The notes: a model not told the origin generated them from the letters alone. A stretch of DNA of 64,000 nt from Ligula intestinalis (GCA_036362985.1 JAYGXS010000001.1:75994773-76058772); one strand, 5' to 3'. Numbered from the stretch's first letter, positions 35,385 through 48,479 are shown. Translations and numbers: made by a program.

Positions 35385-36900
35385 AGGTGCGGTGCCCATA
35401 GTGACGTCACATCAGATGGTTCATGTCGGCATGCAGTCGTTTATCGTCCTCACGAGGTGGCAACTCCATCACACACGAATCTGATTTGCGTCAACTATGG
35501 TTTCATTGTCAAGTCGTCTTCATCAAAATTAAGGTCATGTGCCCTCATCCTGAGGGCTTTTGGGACAGTCAGCACACCGCGGATGCTCAACAGCTTCCTG
35601 TGGATATAATCTTCTTATAGAGGTCAACTGTTGATGGCAGTGAATACCATGTCGATGGAACTCGTATACAAAGTGTTTTTGCCCACTTATCCAAATAAAT
35701 GCTTACCTTGATGCTCCCATGACCCAATGAAATTAAAGGCAAGGAGGAAAGCCGAAAAATGAGGCAATTTAATGCAACCTAAAAGCCGAGATAAGGATGA
35801 AGCTAACCCTTACAAAGTTGTTTTTTAGCACCTCTATCTATGATGTCTTCCAAAGAACACTCGGTGAAGTATGGCACACATTCTGTTAGGGACCAGGTCA
35901 AGTGACGCGCCTAAGCGGGCTGTTTAGTATCGTCAGTCACTGTGTCCACGTCCAAATCTAGTTTTATGGGGTATTACTGGCCGCGGGAAAATCATGTATA
36001 ATGGATGGATGAAATTAGGCAGATTTTAGTGTATGAGAGATTCTCCATGGAAAAATAAATGCGGAGCTCCTATAAGACCATTTTATTGATATTTATGGTT
36101 CTGGTCACTGGTGGCAGGCGAATCCACATCAAAACAATTGGCACCAAATTTATTTTGTTTTCTAAGCTGATCAGTTTCTTGGTATCACTGGGGCCTACTT
36201 CGTGTGCTAGTCGTAAGGCATGTCATCTACTTTCCGTTTCAATTTGAACTACCGTTATTTCTTAAAGGCGTAATCAAACTTGCAATCCTTCCACCGCCTC
36301 CCATGAAGCTGTTGGAGTCTTAACAGATTAAGTTCTAGTTTTAACAGGCATCACTTAATCTGCTATTATCTGGAATAGAATTTGGGTTTTCTCTTTCTCA
36401 CTTTTTGCATAAAAAGGACCACCTTGGCAACGTTTCTTAAAAGATGAGCTGAAGGTCAAATTGCAGGCAGGCGGACTAAGTAACTACGCAACTGACGTCT
36501 TCACACCCAACATCGACGACTAAAGTTCTCTAGAGAAGGACTTTCCCTCGACATGAAGAGATACTTACTCACGCAGGTGAATACTTTTACTTATTTAAAC
36601 ATTCTTTCGTTGTTCGAGGTAGCTGAAAAGCGTAGCCATTGTTATCGATAGTTGTTTACTTTACTGCAACTGTCCGATCGTATATGGAATTGGCGCAGAT
36701 TCAAGACACATTCATGAGGCGTCTCCTTAAAGCTACTTAGTTTATTTTGCAGAATACAAAATTAGGAATAGCTCGTATGACCTTGCGCTGTAGTCCAGGA
36801 TAATTAATGAGGTTATTGTGAAGGTTGGGGCTCGGTTTTAGGTTCGGATCAAGTTACAGTTTGAGAAGTAGCTTTCCTTCTGAAATTTTGCATTTCACCA
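35385..36900 (+). repeat. Family C repeat, copy 2
   Basis: It aligns over almost its whole length, in inverted orientation, with 50060-48480. Anchors in order include 'gtcggcatgcagtcgt', 'gggacagtcagcacac', 'cttcctgtggatata', 'gttgttttttagcacctc', 'gtgaagtatggcac', 'gcgggctgtttagtat', 'caaatctagttttatggg', 'gtggcaggcgaatccac', 'ggtatcactgggg', 'ttgcaggcaggcggactaag', 'taactacgcaac' and 'catgaggcgtc', then a GGTT-rich tract near 36810-36860. Open frames inside are short and not conserved between copies, so I see no surviving coding capacity. Confidence 0.75.
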
Positions 36901-37049
36901 CTTTCACTAAAGAAAGGAGTTACTATTCGTGTGTTCAACTGTTCACTGTATTTGGGGACAAATTAGGTTAACCGAACGTGTGGTCGTATGCATGTCCGCC
37001 TTTATCAGTTATGTTCTGGGGTCTTTACCTGGAGACCAGACATGTGCAT

Positions 37050-38230
37050 GAGTAAGCTGCTTTTTGGAACCCTGTGATGTCGTAAGACCACCCAATGTGG
37101 CCTGGTAAGTGTTCATTTGGGCACCAGGTCGTGTGGCGCACGTAATCGTGCTCTTTAGCATACTCAGTCCGTGTGTGCCCACATCCAACTCTAGCTTTAC
37201 GGAATATTAATTGCTGTATAAAGATAGCGCATGTGTGAGGGATATACGCGAGGTGGATTCAGTGCATGGCTGATGCTCCACACAAGTTTACCGCCCTGCC
37301 CTACCAGTGACAATGGTGGTCGTCGCCGTTGTCACCGCCACCACTTCCTGCGACAAGTGGACACACCCTAAACCGCACGGTGCAAAATGTATGCTGTGGT
37401 CTAAATATGATTCATAGGTTAAATAGTTGTTTGGTGTCACCAGTGACTACTTCGTGCTCTAGTCCGGGGATATGACCCTACAATTTGCATTCGTGCCTAC
37501 TTTCTGTATTTAGGGGACCCCTATATGCGCATGACTCAGACTATGCTACCATTACCTATGAGGAAGGATTCCAGACAGAATCCGAAACCAAAGTAAAATA
37601 AAGCTCCTGTTGTAGTGGTCCTGCCTCTTTCTTCTTCTTCTTTTTCTTCTTCTTTTTCTTTTTCTTCTTCTTCTTCTTATCTTTCTTCCACTTCCTCTTC
37701 TTCTTTTTCTTCTTCTTCTGTGTTTACGTGTTTCTCGTCATCTTCAGGTTTATTTTGCAATCAAACATACCTGCTTTTCATCGACTCCCATGGAATTGTC
37801 CACATATTATCAAAGATAAGATTCAGTTATAAAATGCGTCGTTTAATCAGCTGTCGCCGCCGCGGGCTGAGCTTGTGTTGTGCTCGTTCATACAAAAGAA
37901 CATTTCTTAGAAGAATGGCTTAGAGTGGACCTGTAGGTAGGCTAATTAAATAACTACGCAGTTACTGTAACTGCATCCAACATCTGCGTCTCCGCATTTG
38001 TGGGGAAGGATTAACTTAGCTACCCGAGCCAACATTCGAAACTATTCGAATTCCCTTTCTCCGTTGAAAGAACAAGGAAAATTTAAATTCTCGAAAAAAG
38101 TATAGCGAGTGAATATGGCGAACTGATTCACTTAATCTCGAGTTGCTGACCAAACCTGTCGTGGGTGCAGGTTTATGGCGCATCACACTGACGTCATTAA
38201 AGGTACTTAATTTATTTTAGGTGCAAGATC
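37050..38230 (+). repeat. Family C repeat, copy 3
   Basis: It follows copy 2 in the same orientation and shares its anchors from the 'gctgctttttgg' block onward: 'ggcaccaggtcgtgtggcgc', 'cgtgctctttagcatactca', 'tagctttacggaatattaa', 'gtgtcaccagtgactacttc', 'ctcccatggaattg', 'taactacgcagttact' and 'attaaaggtacttaattta'. The left third present in copies 2 and 4 is missing. A TTC-rich tract at 37617-37735 lies inside and is expanded relative to the other copies. Confidence 0.7.
37617..37735. repeat. (TTC)n polypyrimidine microsatellite
   Basis: Nearly pure TTC/TTTTC repeats with a few CAC interruptions, coding Ser/Phe-rich peptides only by virtue of the repeat. It sits inside family C copy 3. 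Confidence 0.9.
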
Positions 38231-38234
38231 TTAG

Positions 38235-38790
38235 CCGAACCATACGTGTGAGAGAGTTTCATGCCCACCATATCTTGGTTTCATACAGTGGAAACCATCA
38301 AATATCTATTAATGCATCTATCTTATTCATATAGTATTGACGTAAGTACCTAAATGTAGTTTAAAAGATGTCACACGGACGACTATACAATACAGTAAGC
38401 ATGGAACACAATCGCAATTTGACTCGAACGTCCTGGTGCGCTGGCTCACGACTAATAATATTTCGTACCAGTCTTATATACATATGCATATAAAACTTCA
38501 GCACCGAAGTGCAAGGGAATATTTAAATCAAAGACCAACGTTACGAAATAACAGTATCATACACCTTCTTCAATAAGAAGAACATATAGTAATGGAATTT
38601 ATGTAATCATCTTCGGGACACTTAAGTCCAGGTCATATGATTAATAATCTCCGACAGGCCGTGCATGTTTCAGATGCACATACCAGAAGCCACGTGGAAA
38701 ACTCTGGGGACCAACTGGGGGCCGATCTCCTCGCAGAAGTGTCTTGAAACGCAATGACCTTCCGTGAACCATGCCTGTGGGCATTTAGCT
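38235..38790. other. Non-coding stretch
   Basis: AT-rich DNA with no supported gene, RNA or repeat. Confidence 0.4.
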
Positions 38791-38794
38791 GATG

Positions 38795-38887
38795 CTTACG
38801 CATATTGACAATTTGGTGAGCCATTGTCAATGATGTGTTTTCATATATTATGTAGATGTTCAAAGCTTAGCTAAAATTATACGTTTA
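38795..38887 (+). repeat. Dispersed direct repeat, copy 1 of 2
   Basis: 'catattgacaatttggtgag', 'ttttcatatatt' and 'caaagcttagctaaaa' recur in the same order at 40839-40926 with scattered substitutions, at roughly 85 percent identity by eye. Confidence 0.8.
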
Positions 38888-39286
38888 TGGATGAGAAAAG
38901 AGAGAAAGAGAGACTGCGGCTGATGCTGCGGGAAGTCGACTGTCGCTTAAAACCTAACTCACGCTCAGGTTACTACACCAACCTGCTTACAGCATAAGCT
39001 GGACATAAGCAAAACTAGTGGCCGAACTATCGCGTGCAAAACTGGGAGATTGGTAGCTCACAAACCAATCTGAGCACTCAACCGACACAAAGCTTTATCA
39101 AGTGATTTTCGACGGCTACACCACTCGTAAGTGCGTTTTCCTATCATTCATGTTTATATCTTACTACTCATATATTGTTACAGTATAAAAAATACCGTAT
39201 TGTCATGCTTAGCTAATTCTGGAAAATGTTTTGCCCTTATTTAGACAAGAGACGTTCTTTAAATTCCAAACTATAACTGGATGCAG

Positions 39287-39470
39287 TAAAAATTATATGG
39301 TTAGCTTGAAAACGGTAACCTTGCGAGATAAAGGCATGGTAAAACTTGAGCTAATCAGGCAGAAAGACGGAACCCTTGGCTGTGCGTTGTCTATAAAAAG
39401 CTACACCCAGTCACTAAAAAAAGATGATTCTTCTTTGGCTCGGAGAGACGAAATCTTAGGTGCCATGTCG
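39287..39470 (+). CDS. Candidate isolated exon, weakly PDZ-like, unrecognised gene
   Basis: An open frame (39231-39494) includes 'TVTLRDKGMVKLELIRQKDG', 'TLGCALSIKS' and 'RRDEILGAM'. The order resembles the first strand, the GLGF-type loop and the GDxILxxN part of a PDZ domain, but the middle is short and no residue pattern is decisive. A plausible acceptor ('ctataactggatgcag', ending 39286) and donor ('atgtcg' then 'gtaatt' at 39471) would bound a 184-nt exon. No partner exon was found nearby. It may be a real exon of a gene with long introns, or chance. Confidence 0.22.
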
Positions 39471-39799
39471 GTAATTGGGTTTTCTCGACACTAGATTTGT
39501 CGCCGGATACTGTCAAGTTATCTCCCCTGTCATCCCTATCTAGAGCCGACGTCGAATGTGTATGTGTACGTGCTCGTTAGATCTAATGCGGTTACAGTTC
39601 CCGCTCTACTTTACGAATAAGAATCGCCAGTATCACCACCAGTACTAATATTGCTATATTTTGCTGCACTGTATTGTCATACTGTTGTCCTTTAGTATGG
39701 TACTTGTATTACACTTTTTTAGACTAATGATGTTCGGTAAATCCTAAGCTAGGCCTAGGTACTATAGACAGTCCAAGACAGCCTAGAAAAGGGGCAAAT

Positions 39800-40275
39800 A
39801 CCTCCTTCTTACGACCTACATGTATGGTAGATCTTCGGCTATTATTAAATACACGTTTCGTTAACCCTTCAGCCTACTAAAATCCCCATATAAATTACGA
39901 CTGTATACTAGGTTAAAATTCCTTGCATGTACGTATAAGCCGCATTGTAGCTTACAACATACTGGTCTTAGCACGTATAGTTATAAGAACTGGCACTCCT
40001 AGCATAGGCATAGCACCTCTAAATGTAGCATCCTGGACAAAGGTTAACAACCACGTTGTTACGACCAAAGACATGGTAGATCTTCAGCTATTATCATATA
40101 CACGTTTTTTAACCTTCACTTTACAAAAAATCCTTATATAGGTTACGATTGTATACTAGGTTAAAATTTCCTACATGCACGCGCATGCCACTTACTGGTT
40201 TTGGCAAGTATGATGACTATAACTAGCACTTCTAACCTAGGCGCAGCACTTCTAACAATAGTAGCCTAGCCCTAG
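39800..40275 (+). repeat. Two-copy tandem duplication, period about 249 bp
   Basis: 'tggtagatcttcggctatta' at 39825 recurs as 'tggtagatcttcagctatta' at 40074. Downstream, 'tatactaggttaaaat', 'ggcac-ttctaac-taggc' and other blocks recur in order. Identity is about 80 percent by eye, so the duplication is old. CCTAGG-type words are frequent in both units and just upstream at 39745-39785. Confidence 0.8.
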
Positions 40276-40835
40276 TAGTTTGAACTTTAGAAGACAACCA
40301 GGGCAAACGCTGATGTGCTCCGAGCTTCAAGCACCTACTTTACTGGGAATAGAAAAAATTAAGCTTCCCATTCCTATTTGAGATCAAGGGAGCACGGGCC
40401 GAAACCTTGCTCCAATCATTGTCATTTCCGGCCAAATATTAGCGTCAGCAATAGTACCAGCAATACAATCACTCGCATACGCCGCTAGAGGCAACCGTAT
40501 AAACGGTAGTTTCCGTAGTAGAAATACTAGACTCAGGCTCCTCGAACCTTTCTGGGCACCTTCTATGAGTGAGTGATGGTAGATAGTGTAGTAGTACCAG
40601 CGCAAAAGGTTACGGTCTCTTAAGACTAAGTTAGGTGGTGTTTTCTGGCTGCGTCTGGAGAAGGCGGCTTACGCCCGATTCCTGCTCGGTCATCCTGATT
40701 TTGTTTTATCATCGGTTTAAGCGAAAAAGCTTTAAGAGTGGGGTAGGTAGGGGTGCGTCTACTTTCACTGTACCTCACCGCGGTCACCATCAATGCTCTC
40801 GGGCATAATCGATTGTGTTGGTCAAACTAACACAA
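40276..40835. other. Non-coding stretch
   Basis: No feature supported. Confidence 0.4.
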
Positions 40836-40838
40836 CGC

Positions 40839-40926
40839 CCATATTGGCAATTTGGTGAGCCACCATCAACGATGTATTTTCATATATTCTCTGGATGTTT
40901 AAAGCTTAGCTAAAAGTATACATTTA
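40839..40926 (+). repeat. Dispersed direct repeat, copy 2 of 2
   Basis: Matches 38795-38887 (see that entry); the two copies are about 2 kb apart and flank the 249-bp tandem duplication. Confidence 0.8.
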
Positions 40927-40929
40927 TTC

Positions 40930-41800
40930 TAGAGGAATCGGCCTAAATGTTATCTTTTTTCCACACGTTTATACCTTTGACTTTTTGTTGCTTGTATGAA
41001 ACATTTTGACATGCAACCTATTAGGGTATTTGGCAATTAATTGTGTCTTTGAGTCACAACAAAATAGGAATCACTAGTTGCTGTATTTCTGATAACTGCC
41101 GTCTTTCATTCTTTTTACTTTTTCCAGTCTTCTGCTCATCTATTCCACTGTGTGCTATCCCACATGGAGGAAAAGAGCTGATTTAAACAAAATATTTGAA
41201 GGCTCCATGAATGAATATTTCGAATATGTTAACATCACCATCTTTAATTTTTTTTGAATTACAACTGAGACATACGAATTTTAACTGCATCAAACGTTTT
41301 TCATTGCTTCCTTTGCAGTACTCTTCTTTCGAAACTCATGCAGTCAGCGTTGCCGAATATGTTGTTTTAAACCTCTATTCGAATACGAGCCTCTGAATGA
41401 AAATATAAATCAAATCCACGTAACGCACCAAATGATAGTCAATAAACTTTTCGCATAACCTTTATCTTTCAATTTATAATGTTCAACTACTTACAAACAT
41501 CTCAAAATATTGGAAAATCGTGCAAATAGGGAATTAGGATTTCATGTGAATGTACTCATAAGATTTGACGATAACGTTCTATCATTTTCAGCAGGTTTTT
41601 AACAAAGAACAAGACTCAGCCATTTCTGTATTTACTTTTACATGTGATAAGAATAGGTTGTGAATCACAAAGAAACGGACAATTCACGGGGTTATCACGG
41701 AATAAGAAGTTAGTGCCAACTCCAAAACTCTAAATTCCACAGAAATCCTTGCTGTTTATGTGGTCGAAAATGAAAGTTCTCAAAAATTTTGAGATACGGG
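40930..41800. other. Non-coding, AT-rich stretch
   Basis: No gene supported. The frame 41211-41396 has no recognisable domain. Confidence 0.4.
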
Positions 41801-41807
41801 AACATAC

Positions 41808-42047
41808 AAGTACAATCAGTGCATATATCTGTTGTAAAAGCTTTATCCTGTACAGAAATAACGTCTACAGTGTCCTGTTTCGGTAAACAGCGGAGGTGAT
41901 ACCCTCTGGCATGAAAATCCCAGGCAATACGCCGCAAAATACGCCCACGAAAAGCCAAAATCGTTCGAATGGGAGATACTTCCACATCTTCCATGCTCAT
42001 CTGTCTCAGCGCCTCCAGATTTTCATCCGTTGCAATCAATAGAATGC
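41808..42047 (-). CDS. Candidate isolated exon, unrecognised protein
   Basis: A 170-codon open frame on the minus strand (42222-41710) contains a protein-like central part: 'GILLIATDENLEALRQMSME', then 'GRILRRIAWDFHARGYHLRC' and 'DTVDVISVQDKAF'. The alternation of short strands with 'IAWD' and a following strand faintly recalls a beta-propeller blade of the LDL-receptor YWTD type, but the YWTD signature itself is absent, so no family is assigned. An acceptor-like 'cctcctacaag' and a donor-like 'gtatgt' (from 41807) would bound exactly 240 nt. No neighbouring exon is visible, so the call stays tentative. Confidence 0.28.
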
Positions 42048-42384
42048 CTTGTAGGAGGCATAACTCCCAGAACCAGAGAGGAACTTGGAAAGAGTTTTTC
42101 AGGATTTTCCCTGGAAAGTACGTAGCTCTCTTGGAGCGTGTTTTTCTGCTGTCCTTCGAAACGATGGCGACTAAATTATTAAATTTTACTGTTAACTCAA
42201 ACGTTTTTGTAATGGTAAACACAATTACTTTCCAAACACACTAATATAGGAACTCCTTTTTCGGATAATCAGTTGAATTCGGGTAAGGATGACTTTTAAG
42301 GTCGTCAAGACAGGATAAAACGATAGGAACGTCCAGATAACTTAAAAAATGTAGCCCTTTGATAAATTTTTCGAAGCTTAAATA

Positions 42385-42555
42385 CGTCCAAGTCTTACTC
42401 CTAACACTTACCCTAACATAAACTTGAACTGTAAAGTTAACCCTAGCCTAACTTTAAATCCCACAGTTAACACGAATCTAAATCTTAACTCATATCGAAA
42501 TCCCAATGTTTACCCTAAATCTCAACTTACCCTTACCCTCACCTTAATCATAAAA
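42385..42555. repeat. Degenerate CCCTAA-like tract
   Basis: The longest of these tracts in the window. It contains 'cctaacacttaccctaac', 'taaccctagcctaac', 'ttaccctaaatc' and 'acccttaccctcacc', with no strict period. The frame 42424-42657 that crosses it gives an Asn/Leu/Thr-rich peptide typical of such a repeat. Confidence 0.55.
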
Positions 42556-42559
42556 CTTC

Positions 42560-45500
42560 TTTGCTCACAATGCGGCGCAAAGCCCCATACATTTTGGCCA
42601 ATTCCTACTCTAATGTCCTCTTGTAGGCGGCTAAACATGTCATGCATACCTGACTAACCAGACGGCCTTTATACATGCTAGGTCATTATCTTTGGTGTGC
42701 CAGGCGAGAGGGCTTTCCCTGTGGTTTGTATTAGCAATCCTGTTAACGGTCCAGCAGATGAATCCTTCTTAGTTCATGAGGCGCCCAAGAGGCCGGTAGC
42801 TGCAGCCGTGTACAGATGTAACGACGCAGCCCGTGATAATTGTTGTCACGGCCTTCGTTGGAAGTGAAAAAGGGCTACTTTAACTATTGATTGGCCTGAT
42901 CAGGGTATTGTGTGTCTTCATATATGGCATTCTAGACAGTGATTGGAAAGGCGACCACTAAGAGAAGACGAGGGACACCGAAGAAACAGCTGTTTGGCCT
43001 CATTTTTCCTCAAATTATTGAGTGAAGTTTATCTGGACTGCGGTGAAAAAAAGGAATAGGATCCAGCATTTCAGATAACCATTTTGAATCTTTTGACGAA
43101 TTACCGGAACATGATTGAATACTAGAAAATTCGCACCGTGTGGCTTATAATTTACACGTATTTTATTTAAGTGCTTTGAACGATATTAGACAGCTGTAGT
43201 TAAACCTGCGACATGGAATCTCAGCTTTAATAACTTTAGCGAAAATAAGAGAAAGGGTCATGTGAAGGCTACTCTTCATTCGAGTGCCCTTTTCTCCAAT
43301 GGGCGAATCGGCCAGGGGTTGGCTCACTTGTCCTGGTGAAGCACATGCGCATGGTTAATATTAAGAGCCGTTTCCGACACCGATTTATACCAACCCTGCA
43401 GAACCTGCCCCACCTTTAAGGAATGCGCTTCCGATTAACGCACAGACAGCGCGGTTAGGGGAAAATTTAGTTTTCCCCTTTTTGGGTCATCGGTCGGAGA
43501 ACCAAAACGTCCTGCTTGAAAGTGTAATTTTCAGTTATGTTTGTAAGGAGCACTCTTTACCTACCAGTATATGCCCAAATTACTTATTTTCATGTAAGCG
43601 GGCCAACAACAAGTCTGTTGCCGTGGTTCTCATCATGACGAAATCGACCCTAACTTTCAAAAAGCTTAATCGCGAGAAAAAGTAATTTAAACATTAAATA
43701 AGTGTTTGGTTAATATTTAAAACGTGCAGAAGCACTTTCCGGACCGTACTTTGCTTAGTCAATTCATTTTTCTGAAACTACCGTTTCTCAAATGAAACCT
43801 GAAGTTGGTCTAAAGGTTGAAAATTTGAGTATTCGACTAATCAGCGACTGCATTTTGCAGACTACGAAGACCTTAGACATATTGAATTTGCAGTTTAAAT
43901 TAAAGAATACTGTTAATATTGTGAGGAGCCTACAGCACGCAGATCTAGTTTTTGTTTTGGACGCAAAGTGTGTGGTTTTTCAGTAAAAGTCTTAAGGATT
44001 CATTTTGAACACATTCGTTGGCTTCTTGCTGCCTCAAGGTTATGGCTATTTAAAACAAAATTCACGTTCTTAAATTTTTGAGATGACAGTTTGATAAATT
44101 AGCCGGAAAATAATATGTCTTCATAAAATCCACACGGTGGTCGGTTAAAAATTCCTAGACATTACAGATTGAGGTAGCACTACTTGTTAGCACAGGGTTG
44201 TTTTTGTTAGTTAGGTTCTACGAATTTGTCCTGAACTGCGATTTAGAACTAAATAAAAGGTAGGGGGAGATACCCATGCATTTTAGGCAAAAGGGCTGAA
44301 TGAAACATATATTTATTCGCAAAAAAATTTTTTTTATTGCTTTATCCTTCATTTTTGGACTGATAGCCCCTACTTCTATAATGGAATGGTAATAGTAACT
44401 TTTAAGGCTACGTCATTTAACGGAAACTTTAACAGTAGCATCTGCCACTTTATCACTCAAGCTGTAAAGGTTCGACGTCATGGAGTTCATCCTGTGACAA
44501 TCTACCTTAACGAATAAAATAACGGGGTTTGTCTAGACAAATAAAGGAGAAGAATGGGCAAATACCGGAACAGTTTCTTTCTTATTCCGAAACTTTGAAC
44601 TCATGCAGGAGTTTACATTCAGAAATAGTAGCACTCGCAAAATGGGGACAATTATAGGGGATGCAAGGTAATAAAATTATCAAGGACGCAAGTTAGGAAC
44701 TAACTGCGCCGGCCTCTGTACACCCCCTCCCCCTACAACAGGCTTAAATCAATTCTGTTGTGACTCCTTATCTTGACGGCCGTGAAGTTTAACTCATGAC
44801 CCGTTTCCTATGTGTGGGCAGCAACTTGCGATAATTCGTCATTTCGTCGCACACCCATCTCATGAAATGTGTGCGCGATCCGAACATGTGTTCAGTTTGG
44901 CCCATGTAGTTGCAAGGTGCGTCGACGCATGGGGTGTGATGCACTGTTCCCGATGGCTAAGTATGCTTAGTGTGGATGATGGTCTACAAGCAAATTAATT
45001 ACTGCTCCTTATCCCTTGCTTCTGCTTCCTGATTCGAGTCAAGTTAGTGGTAGATGTAAACCAAACGCAAGTTAAAAAAAAGTTTGTAGCAGTTGGCATT
45101 TGAGACCAAAAAGCATCGCGGGACATTTATCCAGAACTTACTTTGCCTTTTAAGTGACCTGAATTTCCACAGTTTACTGAATACAATCCTATTCGCGGAT
45201 GGTTCGAGTGAACATAACTGAGAAAAAGAACGAGCCAACTTTGGCGGACTACAGAAACCGAGCCCAGTTTGCTTGCATTCATAAATACGAAATAACATTT
45301 TCTGAATGATCTATTGGCTTGAAAAAAAAGGTATTCCTTGTTTTGCAACGTAAAATGAGAAAGTTTTCAGTCAAGGCTGTTTGCTATGGGTTTTCAACAC
45401 GAACTGAAACAGTTTCCTCATCAGGAGGTAACTAAGGAACAGATAAGTCCAACGCATTTGGTCTCTCCATTCTTATATTTGAAGATTTGATATATTCTCA

Positions 45501-47830
45501 AAGAAAACAAAAACTCAATGTCTTCAACGGTTTGAAAATTCTTTATGGTAAGCGCAAAGAACGATACTTTTGCTAGTTAGACCTGTCTTCTTCCAATCAT
45601 TTGAAAGGCCTTTAACATAATCAAGAGTTTTCTGTCTCACAGGTCTTGTGTGCCCTAGGAGACTTAGGCACTGAGCAAAGACTACGCCTAGTAGGTGTAC
45701 AATTACACAATTGAATAAACTATGGGCGAAAAATAGGAAAATTTAAACATTGTTTGCTCTGAACTCTAAAAAAACCAGGAGACTACCTTCCTCAGTCTAT
45801 TTCTTTGCAATTGTCAGGAGCATTTTTGCACGTGCGGACTGTCAAATTTGTTGACTGCCTGGCGGATTAAAGAGGGTCTTTGTGCAGTTCGCAGGAAAAC
45901 CACACAAGTTGATGCGTTTTCGAATTTGTGGCCACTTTTCATGCTGAATCTACAACGATGACTGATAACGGGGATGCTCGGAAAAATGCTCCTTTTATTG
46001 TCTTCCTATGCATGCTATTTATGAAGTGGTTTTGAATGCTAGATTTGGTCTGTTGTTTTGTAAAACAGATAGGTCTGGTTTTTTAGATTTTTTATGCATT
46101 CTTATTTTTAGGTTAGATAGAAGACAAAAAGTCCGAAATCAGTCCTATTTGCAAGGGAACCAACGAAAAAGCACAACTTTCCTGGCATTTATCAGAAGCC
46201 TTCAGCGGTCCACCAGTGCCAAATTTCGTTTGGAAAATCCTCATTGTGTGCCACTGATCTATCCGATACTCATCTTCAATGAAGACCAATAGAGCTACGG
46301 CATATCCCTGTCAGACTGACAAAGAATTATAAAACAAACTGAACTTGTCATGCCGACTGTTCAGGAGCACTTTGAGTAGACAGGGGGGGGGGGGCAGTAG
46401 ACAGTGAATTCAGGTTCATCGCCAACTTTCAGTAGAAAACAATGTCCAGCATTTCATAATTTTAAACGTTTTGCTAAGCAGGCAGGAAAGAGAGCAATTT
46501 CCTCAGCTAACCGTCACAGCAGACGAAAAATTGATTCTTTACCTCGCCAAGAGCGCAAACGCCGACGACCTTCCACAGGCTATACACCAGCTTGGAAGCC
46601 GAAATCAAGTGCAGGCCCCAATAGGTCGTGTGTTTGGTAGAGTATGGTAGGCATACTTTACTTGAAGCTACTGGAGCAAGGTCACACCGTAACGGCAGAT
46701 CTCTGTTGTTAGCACGTAGAACGTTTGACCCAAGTCATTGCGATAAGACATTCATAGCTAATCAATAGAATAAGTGTCACTCTGTTCCGAGGTAACGCGA
46801 GACCGCACTCAGTCCGACAGATACAGGACAAGGTCTGAGATTTAGGCTAGAAAAGTTTGTCCCATCCACCCTCCTCATCCTATAGTGCTTCACCGGATTA
46901 GCATTTGTGCAGAACTCTGCATCACTTCCTTGACGGAGAAACTTTCACTTGGTTCTCTGAAATATTTATCTCGAAGTAAGTTTCTTTTTTAAGAAAAGGT
47001 ATTAAAAACATTGTTTCAAGATGGACAACAGTGATTGTTAGCACTAAAGATTATGTAGATGACTGAAATAAAATATTTTCTGGTAAAATTTTTTCTTATT
47101 ATCTATTCAAGAATGAAATTATTTTCCGGGACCCCCTAATATAAACCCGTTGCAGTTCTGTGTGCTTGTGTACAAGTTGGGCTACAATGAGAAAGACGTG
47201 CGCCGCACTGACCACCCATTATCTTCCTACATCTTTCGTACTCCTATAGAAAGGCTTGGTAAAGGGCCCTGGAAATGGTTTCAGGCGCAATGCCCCGTTA
47301 GGCATTAAAACTGCGCATTGACATGCCACGACAAGCATCTTGTAGCATATCCTAACTTGCCAAATAGTTCCTCAGCTGTCTTTGTCCTCCAACTGCAGCA
47401 GTTATTGGGTCGTGGCCGTTGTGATAGGCCCGTTTCGAGAGCTATGCGTTAGCTTCAGTGAGTTGGCGATGACAACCTCAACCATGCAAATATTTGTTTT
47501 GGCTGGCAATCCATCAAAGCGACCACCCCTCTCTAGACACTCCATCCACACTCTCTTAGATATGCAACAGTTTTGAATTAAAAAAATATGCCTTACAGTA
47601 GCAAAGGTAGCGTAACTGGTACTGCAATACTGACGAACCTGCGGCTTAATAGGAGGTTATAATATGCGCCTTGCAATTTGAGCATCCCAGTGACGTGTTG
47701 CTCATCCAACCTTCGCTGACCTCGCTGGACGTTTAAGTCGCTCTTTAAACGGGAGTTAATCTCCGGTCGTCTGGTATTCTCAGGGGGAGAAGAGTCGATG
47801 TTTTGCGTCCGTTATGGAAGAAACTAGGCT
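42560..47830. other. Long stretch without a supported gene; G12 run
   Basis: Five kilobases of mixed AT-rich DNA. Frames up to about 94 codons (46008-46292) show no recognisable domain. A run of 12 G lies at 46383-46394. No tRNA, LINE or shared repeat was recognised. Confidence 0.45.
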
Positions 47831-47832
47831 TC

Positions 47833-47940
47833 CTTTGGGCTTATTAATTAAAAAGGAGGAAGTTTCTTTGAATCGATAACTGTGATGTCCGCAAACTATC
47901 TGAAAAGGGAACTTTACTAAAAATCCTAATAAGCCCAAAG
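47833..47940. repeat. Short inverted repeat (14-bp perfect arms)
   Basis: 'ctttgggcttatta' at 47833-47846 is the exact reverse complement of 47927-47940, with an 80-bp spacer. The inner flanks match only loosely. It could be a tiny MITE-like element or a chance hairpin. Confidence 0.5.
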
Positions 47941-47944
47941 TGAA

Positions 47945-48475
47945 AAACAGTTTATCAGGCTGCTCTATAATAAAACACTTAATTCAAATAACTGTGAACT
48001 ATCCTCAAATATATACAGATCTAGAATTTATCTTCCCCTTTAACAGCGATTACATCAAACTGCCAAAATACAGAAGTCGTTCTACCTAATGAAATGCTTA
48101 CCGAAATGAATTTTCTATTAGAAAAGATGACTTGGAGTTGTTATACTGAAAACTGAATTTCTCGCCTCTCGGAACTGCCTGCAAATGCACACCTTTCTCT
48201 CAATCCTAGCTGTCCTAATTGGCACATTAGTTCCAAAGCTGACTCACACGACTCCACTGGAAGCGTTATGACGACTCCAACGCTCCCACACCACCTCGAA
48301 ACTCTAGATGTGTAAGCATCCGAGTGCCAACTTCCTTCAACCTATTCTGCATTATTTTTCTACAGAATGTACTGTTTCTCACCACTGGCGTTCCACTTCT
48401 TATTATCCCATACGGATCCCGACCTGCAGGTCACCGCGATGCATGTATCATGGAACCCTCACATAAAAGTGGACC
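47945..48475. other. Non-coding stretch
   Basis: No feature supported between the inverted repeat and family C copy 4. Confidence 0.4.
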
Positions 48476-48479
48476 GTAA

